From: Bacillota bacterium
GTDB lineage: Bacteria; Bacillota; Negativicutes; Sporomusales; Sporomusaceae
NCBI GenBank assembly: GCA_023443285.1
Contig: JAEZVB010000140.1
Coordinates: forward strand, 1-31,464
Direction of reading: 5' to 3'
Length of the DNA: 31,464 bases
A model generated the notes under the pieces. It was not told the origin of the DNA. It worked only from the letters and a program-made list of their open reading frames with translations, and searched no databases. The position numbers and the translations under genes are program-made. Positions 7,966-17,211 of this stretch are shown one piece after another. Position 1 is the stretch's first letter. Every line of letters begins with the position of its first letter.

Positions 7966-9258
7966 ATGAGTGAGGATAAACAATTGTTGGAGGACATTCA
8001 AGATGCCATTGCCAACTGTATGAAGTGTGGTAACTGCATGGAAGTATGTCCAATATATAAAGAACTCAACGTTGAGTCGCAAGTTGCCAGGGGGAAACTG
8101 GCTCTTATTGAAGCCGTTTTAACCGGCAAGGCTGAAATTACTGAGAACTTTGATAAGCGCATGGCAATGTGTTTGTCCTGTAAGGCCTGCGCCGATAAGT
8201 GTCCATGTGGTGTCAAAGCCGATGAATTAATTCTGCGCGGCCGTCAGGCAGCAGTAAAGAAGCGCGGGTTGCATCCGATCAAAAAAAATGTGTTTCGCTT
8301 GTTATCTAATCGAACACTGTTTAACTTCGCCTTGCGGATGGCTGGTTTGTTTGGACCACTACAAATGAAAAAATTACCCCGGCGCATGGCAGTTGTCGCT
8401 CGTTTCCCGATTCCCGGTCTTGACCGTAAGCGGGTCTTGGCTCCCTTTGCTGCTACGCCGCTCTTAAGTCAGTATCCCACAACGATAACAGTACCAAAGC
8501 CTAAAATGAAGGTGGCTTTTTTTGCCGGCTGCACTATTAATTATGTGTATACCGATATTGGACAATCTGTCATCAATGTGCTTAAAGCGAATGATGTAGA
8601 GGTTATACTGCCTGCAATGCAGCACTGTTGCGGCACACCGGTTTATATGTCAGGCGATGTGGAATTGGCCAAAACTTTTGCTAAGCATAATATTGAGACG
8701 TTTACACAAGCTGGTGCGGACTATATTGTAGCCGCCTGCGGTTCATGCGCGGAAGCTTTCAAGAAGGAATATCCTGAGATGTTCCACGATGATAAGAACC
8801 TGTATGAAAAAGCCGAAAAATTAGCGGCAAAAACATACGAAATCAGCGAATTCCTAACTGACGTGCTGCATTTTAGAAAAGACAATTTGGGTACTGTCGA
8901 TGCTACCGTGACTGTCCATGATCCTTGCCATATGGTTAGAGGCTTAAAGATTACTAAGCAGCCACGAGAAATTCTAAATGCCATTCCAGGTATCAAATTT
9001 GTGGAAATGAAAGAACCGGCCCGTTGCTGCGGGGCCGGCGGCTCGTTCAGTTTGGCAAATTATGAAATGTCACGAAAAATTAATGATCGAAAAATTGCTG
9101 ATATCAAGACCACCAAGGCTGATACGGTAGCCACTAGTTGCGGCTCTTGTCGGATGCACATTAACGACGGTCTGGTACAAAATAACATGAATCAGGATTG
9201 TCTCCATGTTGTCCAATTATTGGACAAAGCCTATCAAGCTGGTACTGGTAAAAAATAA
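7966..9258 (+). CDS. glcF: GlcF-type Fe-S subunit: two [4Fe-4S] motifs plus two CCG domains
   Basis: The electron-transfer partner of GlcD, 430 residues. Two ferredoxin motifs lie at the N-terminus (C18/C21/C24/C28 and C69/C72/C75/C79). Two cysteine-rich CCG domains follow: C189, C221-C222-G and C258/C261; then C321, C354-C355-G and C392/C395. This is the layout of glycolate oxidase GlcF and heterodisulfide-reductase-like subunits. I chose ATG 7966, two bases after the glcD stop, with GGGGAG upstream; an in-frame GTG at 7957 would overlap glcD. There is no transmembrane segment, so electrons probably leave to a soluble or membrane-associated carrier that is not encoded here. Confidence 0.92.
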   Translation: MSEDKQLLEDIQDAIANCMKCGNCMEVCPIYKELNVESQVARGKLALIEAVLTGKAEITENFDKRMAMCLSCKACADKCPCGVKADELILRGRQAAVKKRGLHPIKKNVFRLLSNRTLFNFALRMAGLFGPLQMKKLPRRMAVVARFPIPGLDRKRVLAPFAATPLLSQYPTTITVPKPKMKVAFFAGCTINYVYTDIGQSVINVLKANDVEVILPAMQHCCGTPVYMSGDVELAKTFAKHNIETFTQAGADYIVAACGSCAEAFKKEYPEMFHDDKNLYEKAEKLAAKTYEISEFLTDVLHFRKDNLGTVDATVTVHDPCHMVRGLKITKQPREILNAIPGIKFVEMKEPARCCGAGGSFSLANYEMSRKINDRKIADIKTTKADTVATSCGSCRMHINDGLVQNNMNQDCLHVVQLLDKAYQAGTGKK

Positions 9259-9290
9259 AGGGTATTCGGCCACCTTGCCCTAAAGGAGTA

Positions 9291-10391
9291 TTACCCCTTG
9301 GGGCCGCTGGTAATATCTCTTTTATCTTTGAGTGGAATTACTACGGTAATGGTAGTGCCGGCTCCTACGGCTGATTCAATGGTGAAGGAGCCGGCAAGTA
9401 AAGCAACTCGCTCCCGCATGCCATAGATACCGAGGCTATTGTTTACTAGTGAATTTCGTAAAGACTCAGGAGAAAAGCCAACACCATTATCGGTGATGGA
9501 AAAATTGATCTTGCGACGTGTTTTTTTCAAACTTACCTTTACGTTGGTCGCTCGAGCATGTTTGGCAATATTAGTTAAGGTTTCTTGCAAAATCCGGTAT
9601 AGCGTAATCTCAATTTCCGGCCTAAAACGTTCACGGGATAGGCCGGCAAAATTGATGTCAGCCGTAATGCCGTATTTTTGAGAGTAATTTTCGATATAAC
9701 GTTGGGCAGCTGCAACCAGACCCAGATCGTCTAGCAGAGCCGGGCGCAATTCAACGGCAAGTCTGTGGGCATTGTCTAACGTTTTGGATACAAGATCTCG
9801 CATTTCCAGAATGAGTCTTCGTTCCCTGGAGCCGTCGACCTGCTCAGAAAGCATTCTGAGACCAACGATAATGGAGGTAAGGGACTGACTAATCTCATCA
9901 TGCAGCTCGCGGGAAATCTTCTTTCGTTCTTCTTCCTGGACTTCGATCATTTTATTTAGCAAAATTGACTGCAATTCTTCCTTATCTTTTAGCGCCTGGA
10001 CTAACCTTCGCTGGCGGGAATTAGATTCTACCGTTGCTACAGCAAAACGGGCCGCTAGCCTGGCGTAAAGCGCGACTTCGCTTGGCTCGCCAGTAACTCC
10101 AATAACACCCAGGCATCGGCCGTCGACGACAATGGGTACATCATAGCCTCTGCGGACGTTTTTTAGAAATTTTTCATCTTCGGCGGTGATGGAAAACTCA
10201 CGAATATTGCCTGAATTTAGCATATTAGCGGCGCCTTCATGAACCTTGGAGAGGCGTTTCCTATCATAGGCAGCTATAATTACACCCTGATGATCGCAGA
10301 TAATGATGTTTTGATTAAGTTCGGCAGCAATTATATTTGTGAGCGATTGTGCAAATTTTGAATCAAGTAAAAGATACTGCTCGTTTTTCAA
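9291..10391 (-). CDS. Sensor histidine kinase with sugar-diacid-recognition (CdaR-type) sensor domain
   Basis: A cytoplasmic NarL-class kinase of 366 residues without a membrane segment. Residues about 5-130 match the diacid-recognition domain of CdaR-type regulators: LAQSLTNIIAAELN-like helix, IIICDHQGVIIAA, KVHEGAANML, and GVIGVTGEPSEV (95-106). A coiled linker leads to the HisKA_3 helix with phospho-acceptor H164 in SRELHDEISQS, then the ATPase with N274 and DNGVGF (301-306). The start is TTG at 10391, with AAGGAGGA 9-10 nt upstream; the first ATG lies far inside the sensor. It is encoded opposite to and just after glcF, while the likely partner regulator lies before glcD. A hydroxy- or dicarboxylic acid is the likely signal. 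Confidence 0.9.
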   Translation of the reverse strand: MKNEQYLLLDSKFAQSLTNIIAAELNQNIIICDHQGVIIAAYDRKRLSKVHEGAANMLNSGNIREFSITAEDEKFLKNVRRGYDVPIVVDGRCLGVIGVTGEPSEVALYARLAARFAVATVESNSRQRRLVQALKDKEELQSILLNKMIEVQEEERKKISRELHDEISQSLTSIIVGLRMLSEQVDGSRERRLILEMRDLVSKTLDNAHRLAVELRPALLDDLGLVAAAQRYIENYSQKYGITADINFAGLSRERFRPEIEITLYRILQETLTNIAKHARATNVKVSLKKTRRKINFSITDNGVGFSPESLRNSLVNNSLGIYGMRERVALLAGSFTIESAVGAGTTITVVIPLKDKRDITSGPKG

Positions 10392-10768
10392 TGCTAAAAA
10401 TCCTCCTTGGGTATTTATGCATTAGTAGAGTGGGTATTATCTAAAAAGAAAAAATTAACTTGTAGAAAGGAGCAGTAAAAAAGAAAAAATTCACATAAAC
10501 TAAGCAAAGTTCAAATTTTAAATAATCAGAATTGATTATATCATAGCTAAATTATGAATTCAACAAACATTTGCAATTGTTATTCGCTAAAAAACAAAAA
10601 AAATTAGCGTTAACGCACAAAAATTTCATTTTTAAGCAGGATTATGCCAATTTTCAAAGAATCTATAAAACGATTGTTATTAAACAAGGGTGTTTTATTG
10701 TAGTGATTGGAGCCTAATAGCACCAATTAACTGCTAATTCTAATACATATGAAAAGGAAGGGATCCTT
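10392..10768 (+). promoter_or_regulatory. Divergent HK / nifJ intergenic region
   Basis: An AT-rich stretch of 377 nt without a convincing gene. It must hold the promoters of the leftward kinase and the rightward pyruvate oxidoreductase, but I cannot place either with confidence. The most distinct structure is a 10-bp palindrome, GCGTTAACGC (10607-10616), whose left part also pairs with CGCTAA at 10585-10590. A TGTAGAAAGG (10461-10470) faintly resembles half of the lut/glc dyad. Confidence 0.4.
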
Positions 10769-13700
10769 ATGGCAAAAATGAAAACTATGGATGGCAATGC
10801 AGCAGCAGCCCACGTAGCATACGCTTTTACAGAGGTTGCCGCAATATACCCGATTACACCGTCGTCCAATATGGCAGAAAACGTTGATAGTTGGTCTGCT
10901 GAAGGACGCAAGAATATTTTTGGGCAGACTGTAAAAGTTGTCGAAATGCAGTCTGAAGCTGGCGCCGCCGGTGCAGTTCATGGTTCGTTGCAAGCCGGCG
11001 CATTGACTACTACGTTTACCGCATCGCAAGGCTTGTTGCTGATGATTCCTAATATGTACAAAATTGCCGGTGAGTTACTTCCAGGGGTACTGCATGTAAG
11101 TGCTCGTGCCGTTGCCGCTTCCGCACTTAATATTTTCGGTGATCATCAAGACGTTATGGCAACTCGTCAAACCGGTTTTGCCTTACTTGCTGAAAGCAGT
11201 GTACAACAGGTAATGGACTTAGCCGCGGTTGCTCACTGTGCCGCTATTGAAGGCCGTGTACCGTTCGTAAACTTCTTCGACGGTTTCCGTAACTCCCATG
11301 AGGTTCAAAAAATTGAAACCTGGGACTATGATGATTTAGCTAAAATGGTTAATAAGGATGCGATTGACGCTTTCCGTCAGCGTGCGCTTAACCCTAACCA
11401 CCCTGTTACTCGCGGAACTGCTCAAAATCCTGACATCTATTTCCAAGGCCGTGAAGTTTCTAACGTGTATTATAATGAATTGCCCGAAATCGTTGAGAAG
11501 TATATGGCCAAAGTCCAAGAAGTTACCGGCAGGGAATACCACCTGTTCAACTATTATGGAGCTGCCGATGCTGATCGTCTTATTGTTGCTATGGGTTCTG
11601 TCTGCGAAACTATTGAAGAAACAATTGACTATCTAAATGCTAATGGCGAAAAGGTTGGCTTATTGACAGTTCACCTGTATCGTCCGTTCTCGATAAAGCA
11701 TTTCCTTAAGTATATTCCGAAGACAGTAACTAAGATTGCTGTTCTTGATCGTACCAAAGAGCCAGGTTGTGCAGGCGAGCCTTTGTATCTTGATGTTAAA
11801 AACGCTTTCTATGGCGGCGAATGGCAGCCGGTTATCGTTGGCGGACGTTATGGTCTGGGCTCCAAGGATGTTGTTCCAGCTCAAATTCTGGCTGTTTATG
11901 ATAACCTCAAAGCTAACGCTCCTAAAGATAACTTCACCATTGGTATCGTTGATGATGTTACTAACACATCGCTGCCACTTGGTGCCGATATTGACACTAC
12001 TCCTGCTGGTACCCGCGCTTGCAAATTCTGGGGTCTGGGTTCTGACGGTACTGTTGGTGCTAATAAAATGGCTATCAAAATCATTGGTGACAAGACCGAT
12101 ATGTATGCACAAGGTTATTTTGCCTATGACTCCAAAAAGTCTGGCGGCATAACGGTTTCGCACCTGCGCTTTGGCAAAAAGCCTATTAAGTCACCGTATC
12201 TCATTAACAAAGCTGATTTTATTGCTTGTCATAACCAATCCTATGTTACTAAATATGATGTTGTAGCCGGTTTAAAACCGGGCGGTACCTTCCTCTTAAA
12301 CTGCATCTGGAATGAGAGTGAATTGGAAGCTAATCTGCCGGCCAATGTTAAAAATTTCATTGCCAACAACAATATCAAATTCTATACAATCAACGCCGTG
12401 CAAATTGCCAGAGAGATTGGTCTTGGTGGCCGCATCAACATGATTATGCAGTCGGCCTTCTTTAAATTAGCTGACATTATTCCTATTGAGGATGCTGTAA
12501 AGTATCTCAAAGATTCTGTTGTTGACGAGTATGGACTTAAAGGTGAGAAAATCGTTAACATGAACTTTGCGGCCATTGATAAGGGTATCAATGCCATGGT
12601 ACCAATCAATGTGCCTGACGCCTGGAAAACTGCTCAGGACGCTGCCGTGGCTGCCAAGAAAGTGCCTGAGTTCATTGAGAAAGTAGTTATTCCGATGAAC
12701 CGCACTGAGGGTGATAAGCTGCCGGTTAGTGTGCTTAAAGAAATGGGCATTACTGACGGCACCTTCCCGATGGGAACATCTGCTTACGAGAAACGCGGCA
12801 TTGCTGTGGACGTTCCTGAATGGGATGTTGAAAAATGTATCCAGTGTAACCAATGTTCGTTCGTTTGTCCGCACGCTGCAATCAGACCGATTCTTGTAAG
12901 TGAAGAAGAGGTTAAAAACGCACCGGCCGGCTTTAATACTAAGAAGGCAACTGGCACCGACTATCAGTTCCACATGGCTGTATCGCCGCTGGATTGCACC
13001 GGCTGCGGCAATTGCGTACAGGTTTGCCCGGCTAAAGAAAAGGCTATTACTATGCAGCCGATTGAAAGCCAAATGGCTAAGACTGATCTCTGGGAATATG
13101 CTATGTCTCTCTCTAAGAAGCCAAACCCGGTTAACAAAGAAACCGTTAAAGGCAGTCAGTTTGAGACTCCGTATCTTGAGTTCTCCGGTTCTTGCGCCGG
13201 CTGTCTGGAAACAGCTTATGCCAAGCTGGTAACTCAGTTGTTCGGTGACCGTATGATGATTGCCAATGCTACCGGCTGTTCCTCTATCTGGGGCGCTTCG
13301 GCACCGGCTACTCCGTACTGCACTGATAAGTGCGGTCATGGTCCGGCTTGGGCTAACTCCCTGTTTGAAGATAATGCTGAGTTTGGTCTGGGTATGCAGG
13401 TTGCTGTTAAGCAAATCCGCGATCGCCTGACTGAAAAAGTAACCCAAGCTTTAGCCACTGCAACCGGTGATGTTAAAGCTGCTCTTGAAGAGTGGCTGGC
13501 TAAGAAAGAAATTGGTAATGGTTCCCGTGAGCGGGCCGACAAGCTTTGCACCGCGTTAGAAGCTGCTAAGGGCAATGCGCTCCTTGATGAAATCTATAGC
13601 TACAAAGACTTCTTCCTCAAGCGTTCACAGTGGATTTTCGGTGGTGACGGTTGGGCGTACGACATCGGCTACGGCGGTCTGGATCATGTTCTGGCTTCCG

Positions 13701-14308
13701 GCGAAGATGTAAACGTGTTTGTATTTGACACCGAGGTTTACTCCAACACTGGCGGACAATCTTCCAAAGCTACCCCGACCGCTGCTATCGCGCAATTTGC
13801 CGCCAGTGGCAAGAAAACTAAGAAGAAAGACCTAGGCATGATGGCTATGAGTTATGGCTATGTTTATGTAGCTCAAATCTGCATGGGTGCCGATAAGGCA
13901 CAAACTCTCAAGGCGATTGCCGAGGCCGAGGCTTATCCTGGTCCGTCCCTCATTATTGCTTACTCGCCGTGTATCAACCATGGTTTGAAACTGGGTATGG
14001 GCAACAGCCAGCTGGAATGTAAGCGCGCTGTTGAAGCCGGTTACTGGTCTATGTATCGTTACAATCCAGCACTTAAAGAGCTTGGCAAGAATCCGTTCAG
14101 CCTTGATTCTAAAGAACCTAGCGCTGACTTCAAGGAATTCCTCATGGGTGAGGTTCGTTACTCCTCGCTCAAGAAATTGTTCCCTGAGCAAGCTGACGAA
14201 TTGTTTGACAAAACAGCTAAAGATGCAGTGGAGAGACGCGATTCCTACAAGCGTTTAGCTAAGATGTATGATGAAGCTATAGCTGAAGCTGCTGCTGCTA
14301 AAGAATAA
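10769..14308 (+). CDS. nifJ: Pyruvate:ferredoxin (flavodoxin) oxidoreductase, single-chain
   Basis: Oxidises pyruvate with CoA to acetyl-CoA and CO2 and reduces ferredoxin in the cytoplasm. The single chain is 1179 residues, as in the homodimeric enzyme. Pyruvate-binding YPITPSS lies at 27-33. The two-cluster ferredoxin domain has C690/C693/C696/C700 and C743/C746/C749/C753. Proximal-cluster cysteines begin at C809/C812. The thiamine-diphosphate motif GDGWA lies at 959-963, with NTGGQSSKATPTAA after it. AAGGAAGGG precedes the ATG. It has its own promoter region and a strong terminator, so it is probably monocistronic. It completes the lactate-to-acetyl-CoA route encoded around it. Codon use favours highly expressed-type codons (CGT, GGT, AAG). 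Confidence 0.97.
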   Translation: MAKMKTMDGNAAAAHVAYAFTEVAAIYPITPSSNMAENVDSWSAEGRKNIFGQTVKVVEMQSEAGAAGAVHGSLQAGALTTTFTASQGLLLMIPNMYKIAGELLPGVLHVSARAVAASALNIFGDHQDVMATRQTGFALLAESSVQQVMDLAAVAHCAAIEGRVPFVNFFDGFRNSHEVQKIETWDYDDLAKMVNKDAIDAFRQRALNPNHPVTRGTAQNPDIYFQGREVSNVYYNELPEIVEKYMAKVQEVTGREYHLFNYYGAADADRLIVAMGSVCETIEETIDYLNANGEKVGLLTVHLYRPFSIKHFLKYIPKTVTKIAVLDRTKEPGCAGEPLYLDVKNAFYGGEWQPVIVGGRYGLGSKDVVPAQILAVYDNLKANAPKDNFTIGIVDDVTNTSLPLGADIDTTPAGTRACKFWGLGSDGTVGANKMAIKIIGDKTDMYAQGYFAYDSKKSGGITVSHLRFGKKPIKSPYLINKADFIACHNQSYVTKYDVVAGLKPGGTFLLNCIWNESELEANLPANVKNFIANNNIKFYTINAVQIAREIGLGGRINMIMQSAFFKLADIIPIEDAVKYLKDSVVDEYGLKGEKIVNMNFAAIDKGINAMVPINVPDAWKTAQDAAVAAKKVPEFIEKVVIPMNRTEGDKLPVSVLKEMGITDGTFPMGTSAYEKRGIAVDVPEWDVEKCIQCNQCSFVCPHAAIRPILVSEEEVKNAPAGFNTKKATGTDYQFHMAVSPLDCTGCGNCVQVCPAKEKAITMQPIESQMAKTDLWEYAMSLSKKPNPVNKETVKGSQFETPYLEFSGSCAGCLETAYAKLVTQLFGDRMMIANATGCSSIWGASAPATPYCTDKCGHGPAWANSLFEDNAEFGLGMQVAVKQIRDRLTEKVTQALATATGDVKAALEEWLAKKEIGNGSRERADKLCTALEAAKGNALLDEIYSYKDFFLKRSQWIFGGDGWAYDIGYGGLDHVLASGEDVNVFVFDTEVYSNTGGQSSKATPTAAIAQFAASGKKTKKKDLGMMAMSYGYVYVAQICMGADKAQTLKAIAEAEAYPGPSLIIAYSPCINHGLKLGMGNSQLECKRAVEAGYWSMYRYNPALKELGKNPFSLDSKEPSADFKEFLMGEVRYSSLKKLFPEQADELFDKTAKDAVERRDSYKRLAKMYDEAIAEAAAAKE

Positions 14309-14320
14309 GTAATACAAATC

Positions 14321-14358
14321 AAAACGCACTATTTGCCGGCAGGCAAATAGTGCGTTTT
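14321..14358 (+). terminator. Intrinsic terminator of nifJ
   Basis: A perfect 17-bp stem (14321-14337 with 14342-14358), AAAACGCACTATTTGCC with its complement, has a 4-nt loop. The T-tract is short because it is the 3' arm itself. It may also serve hutD, which converges on it. Confidence 0.85.
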
Positions 14359-14360
14359 AA

Positions 14361-14420
14361 GTTCGCCCGGCATAGGCAGTAACTAGGCGGTGAAAGTCCG
14401 CTATGGGTTAGTCACCGGAT
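14361..14420 (+). mobile_element. Probable remnant of a group II intron 5' end
   Basis: Directly after the nifJ terminator stands GTTCGCCCGGCATAGG, followed by GGCGGTGAAAGTCC and GTCACCGG. From memory, this resembles the 5' ends of bacterial group II introns (GTGCGCCCGGCATGGG, then GGTGAAAGTCC). Pairings are visible: CATAG (14371-14375) with CTATG (14401-14405), GCGG (14387-14390) with CCGC (14398-14401), and CCGG at both ends. No reverse transcriptase and no domain V are nearby, so at most a fragment remains. A different structured RNA is possible. Confidence 0.35.
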
Positions 14421-14424
14421 AAAA

Positions 14425-15045
14425 TCAATAATTGATGTCTGATTTAACTATATGAGAAAACTCGTTTCTAGTGTTGATTATATTGACTTGTAGCGTGTTA
14501 GTAGGTTCACTGCTTGTTATCAGTAACATATCTCCGGGGGTTAGCTTGTATATGTCGCATGAAATATTGATGGTTAGTGCTCCGTCAACACAATAAAATG
14601 CTGTAGTCTTTTGGGAATAGAGGTTTGAATCAAAACTATGTAGGTCTATAGGCGCAGTTTCATATGGTGCCAAAGAAGTTGCAGTCAGATTGCCGGTAGA
14701 ACCCCTAGCCAGCATTAAATTGAAATCGCGAACTTTCCCAAAGCTTTTGGTTGTCCAATCACCGCTAAAGCTGTCTTGTTCATAGGGTTTCAGGTAGCAA
14801 TTATGATGGCCGGCATGTTCAAGTCGCATTTCACCGTCCAGAACCATGATGTGTCGCCAAATTCCAGGTAAAGAAGTAAATTCTGATTCTTCTAATTCAA
14901 CACGAGCCGAGCTAATACGCCAAATAAAATTGCGTTCAGCATAAACAGCCAGTTTGGGGAAAATAGCAATTTGCGTTGTTGTGCCGCCTGACCAATTGCT
15001 GGTAGTTTGATCTTGCTGCAAAATCAATTCGGCATTGTAGGACAT
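14425..15045 (-). CDS. hutD: HutD/Ves family protein
   Basis: A cupin-like protein of 206 residues in the HutD family, often encoded with histidine-utilisation genes; its biochemical role is not settled. The family signature NWSGGTTTQIAIFP lies near the N-terminus, followed by FIWRISSARVE and LPGIWRHIMVLDGEMRL, which are typical cupin strands. I chose ATG 15045, with TGGAGGAA 7 nt upstream; an in-frame start at 15063 would place that site within the coding region. It is divergent from the kinase-regulator genes that precede gltS-ftcD-fchA. That supports a shared link to formiminoglutamate or histidine breakdown, though no hutH, hutU or hutI is present here. Confidence 0.87.
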   Translation of the reverse strand: MSYNAELILQQDQTTSNWSGGTTTQIAIFPKLAVYAERNFIWRISSARVELEESEFTSLPGIWRHIMVLDGEMRLEHAGHHNCYLKPYEQDSFSGDWTTKSFGKVRDFNLMLARGSTGNLTATSLAPYETAPIDLHSFDSNLYSQKTTAFYCVDGALTINISCDIYKLTPGDMLLITSSEPTNTLQVNIINTRNEFSHIVKSDINY

Positions 15046-15204
15046 ACGATTTCCTCCATTCAAAATAGCTAGTCATTTAATAATTAATTATAGCATAGAT
15101 ACTTATTTAGTAGAGCAATGTCGATAATTGATAACTTGATACTGCGAAAGTTGTGTTATTGTGTTACACTCTAAAACATAAGCTAGGAATAGGAGTATTA
15201 TAAC

Positions 15205-17211
15205 GTGCAGAAGAATTGCAATAAAAATGTTGGACAAATACTTTTGTTTATTATATGGATAATGATGGTTCAGTTGGCTGTGGTGCCTGTTTTTGGCAGT
15301 GAGGAGGGGCATAAGGTGTATATTATTGGCGGAGATGATAATTTTCCGCCATATGAATATGTTTCTTCAAAAGAAGACAACAAGGCTTACCGTGGATTTA
15401 ATGTTGACATCATGAAAGCTGTTGCATTGCAAAGTGGCATTGAAATTGAATTTAGACCCATGACATGGGCTGATGCGCTTCAGGCTCTAGATAACGGAGA
15501 AATCGATGCAATCCAAGGAATGAAGCATGATAAAGATCGAATCAATAAGTATGACTTTTCAGATGAGTATATCACAAGTGCCCAAGTTGTTTTTGTTGGT
15601 AATGGCACGTATATTTCTGATTTAGATGAACTACGGGGACATAAAGTAGCTGTCCAGAAAGGTGATATTGCTTATCAGAATCTTACAAGTCACGCTGCAT
15701 TTACCGTGGTAGCTGTGCCAAACCAGGAAGAAGCCTTCAATTTATTGCTTGCAGGTGAGGTAACTGCTGTAATTGGTAATAAATTAGCAGGTCAATATAT
15801 TTTGCAGCGAAACAATCACATTGACAAAGTGAAAATGGTCGGTCCGGATATTGACCCACATATGTACGGGGTTGCTGTCAAAAAGGGTAATCTCGAGCTG
15901 GTTAAAACCATTAATAAAGGCATTTATGAGATTAAAAAGAATGGAACCTATGAAAAAATTTATAAAAAATGGTTTGGTGAGTTAGTAGATCATCCACCTG
16001 CCTACTATAAAGATCGTCTTACCATAGTAATGATAGTAGCAATTGTGCTGTTTGTAGGACTTATGGCAGCGGGACATATTAGTTATGTATTGCGTAAAGA
16101 GGTTGCTAAACGAACTCGTGAAATACAAGGCATCAATGAAGTCCTTTTGGAAAAAAACGAATATATCCGACGCGAGAATCTTCATAAGGGGAGAATCTTA
16201 AATAGTGGTTATAGCGGCATTATAACTATAAATCAAGAAGGCATAATACAATTTATTAATGATTATGCACTTCAGTATACTGGCTTTGATAACGCGAGTG
16301 GTTTACATTATGCCGATACGCCAATAATTGATTTCTTTCCTCAAGATGATCTTAACAAGATTTTTAGTAAAAATGAAAATATTATCCGAGGAGAAAAAAA
16401 TACTAACGGTTATAGTATCAAATATACCCTTTGTTTATTATCGCAAGAAGAAAGGATAGAGGGTATTGTAATTAGTTTTCGTGATGTTACGTTAGAAAAG
16501 ACAATGCAGGAACAACTTATCCGCAAAGATAAAATGGAAGCATTAGGCAACTTGGTGGCTGGAATAGCTCATGAAATACGAACACCGCTTACTTCAATAA
16601 AGATGTTTACTGAGTTATTGCCGGTAAAGTATGATAACACCTCTTTCAGACAGCAGATAAGCCGCTTTGTTCCACAGGAGGTAGAGCGGATCAACAAGAT
16701 GGTTAATAGCTTGCTTGAATATGCAAAACCCCGTAAACCGAGTCCGGAAATATTCAATATAAAACAACTTGTCGAGATTATTTTGATACTATTTACCGGT
16801 CATATTGAAAAACATGGTATTTCAATTACAAATAATATTGATGACCAACTATTGGTGTTTGCTGACAAACAGCAAATGCAACAGGTGCTGATAAATAGTT
16901 TGCTTAACTCCATTGAGGCAATGGAAGAACGGGAAAAGAAAGAAATTGCAATTTCGTGTACAGAAAATGATGTTGCTGTCATTATGTTAATTGAAGACAG
17001 TGGTTCAGGGATGAACGAAGAAATTATATGTAAAATATTTGATCCCTTTTTCACAACAAAGCTACAAGGAACAGGATTAGGGTTAGCCATTAGTTATAAG
17101 TTGATTCGCGAAAATAATGGGCGGATATGGTCAGAAAGTATGCTTGGTATTGGGACAAAGTTATATATAGAATTACCACGAAGTTGTGTCAGAGGTGAAA
17201 AAAATGTTTAA
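15205..17211 (+). CDS. Membrane sensor histidine kinase with amino-acid-binding-protein-like (SBP_bac_3) sensor
   Basis: A sensor kinase of 668 residues. A signal/anchor segment lies at about 10-31, then an extracytoplasmic solute-binding domain of the polar amino-acid type (about 36-260; DDNFPPYEY, YRGFNVDIM, and the MKHDKDRINKYDFS ligand segment with R112). A membrane helix (272-295) leads to a PAS domain (about 325-430), a HisKA domain with H456 in AGIAHEIRTPL, and an ATPase with N564/N568, GSGMN and GTGLGLAIS (622-630). GTG 15205 is preceded by AGGAG at 9 nt. It overlaps the downstream sigma-54 regulator gene by 8 nt. The likely ligand is an amino acid such as glutamate, formiminoglutamate or histidine, inferred from the target operon. 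Confidence 0.93.
   Translation: MQKNCNKNVGQILLFIIWIMMVQLAVVPVFGSEEGHKVYIIGGDDNFPPYEYVSSKEDNKAYRGFNVDIMKAVALQSGIEIEFRPMTWADALQALDNGEIDAIQGMKHDKDRINKYDFSDEYITSAQVVFVGNGTYISDLDELRGHKVAVQKGDIAYQNLTSHAAFTVVAVPNQEEAFNLLLAGEVTAVIGNKLAGQYILQRNNHIDKVKMVGPDIDPHMYGVAVKKGNLELVKTINKGIYEIKKNGTYEKIYKKWFGELVDHPPAYYKDRLTIVMIVAIVLFVGLMAAGHISYVLRKEVAKRTREIQGINEVLLEKNEYIRRENLHKGRILNSGYSGIITINQEGIIQFINDYALQYTGFDNASGLHYADTPIIDFFPQDDLNKIFSKNENIIRGEKNTNGYSIKYTLCLLSQEERIEGIVISFRDVTLEKTMQEQLIRKDKMEALGNLVAGIAHEIRTPLTSIKMFTELLPVKYDNTSFRQQISRFVPQEVERINKMVNSLLEYAKPRKPSPEIFNIKQLVEIILILFTGHIEKHGISITNNIDDQLLVFADKQQMQQVLINSLLNSIEAMEEREKKEIAISCTENDVAVIMLIEDSGSGMNEEIICKIFDPFFTTKLQGTGLGLAISYKLIRENNGRIWSESMLGIGTKLYIELPRSCVRGEKNV

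Noticed and set aside
10607..10616. GCGTTAACGC as a CcpA cre site before nifJ
   Set aside because: cre has a central CG and fixed TG...CA ends; this palindrome is centred on TTAA and does not fit.
11660..12163. Antisense open frame in nifJ
   Set aside because: Shadow of the codon bias of nifJ, with no ribosome site and no family resemblance.
12467..13447. Long open frame (326 codons) antisense to nifJ
   Set aside because: It is in the codon shadow of a highly expressed, strongly biased gene, has no ribosome site and shows no recognisable domain.
14361..14420. Cobalamin riboswitch (because of GGTGAAAGTCC)
   Set aside because: The B12-box and the usual 3' parts are missing, the element is far too short, and no cobalamin gene follows.
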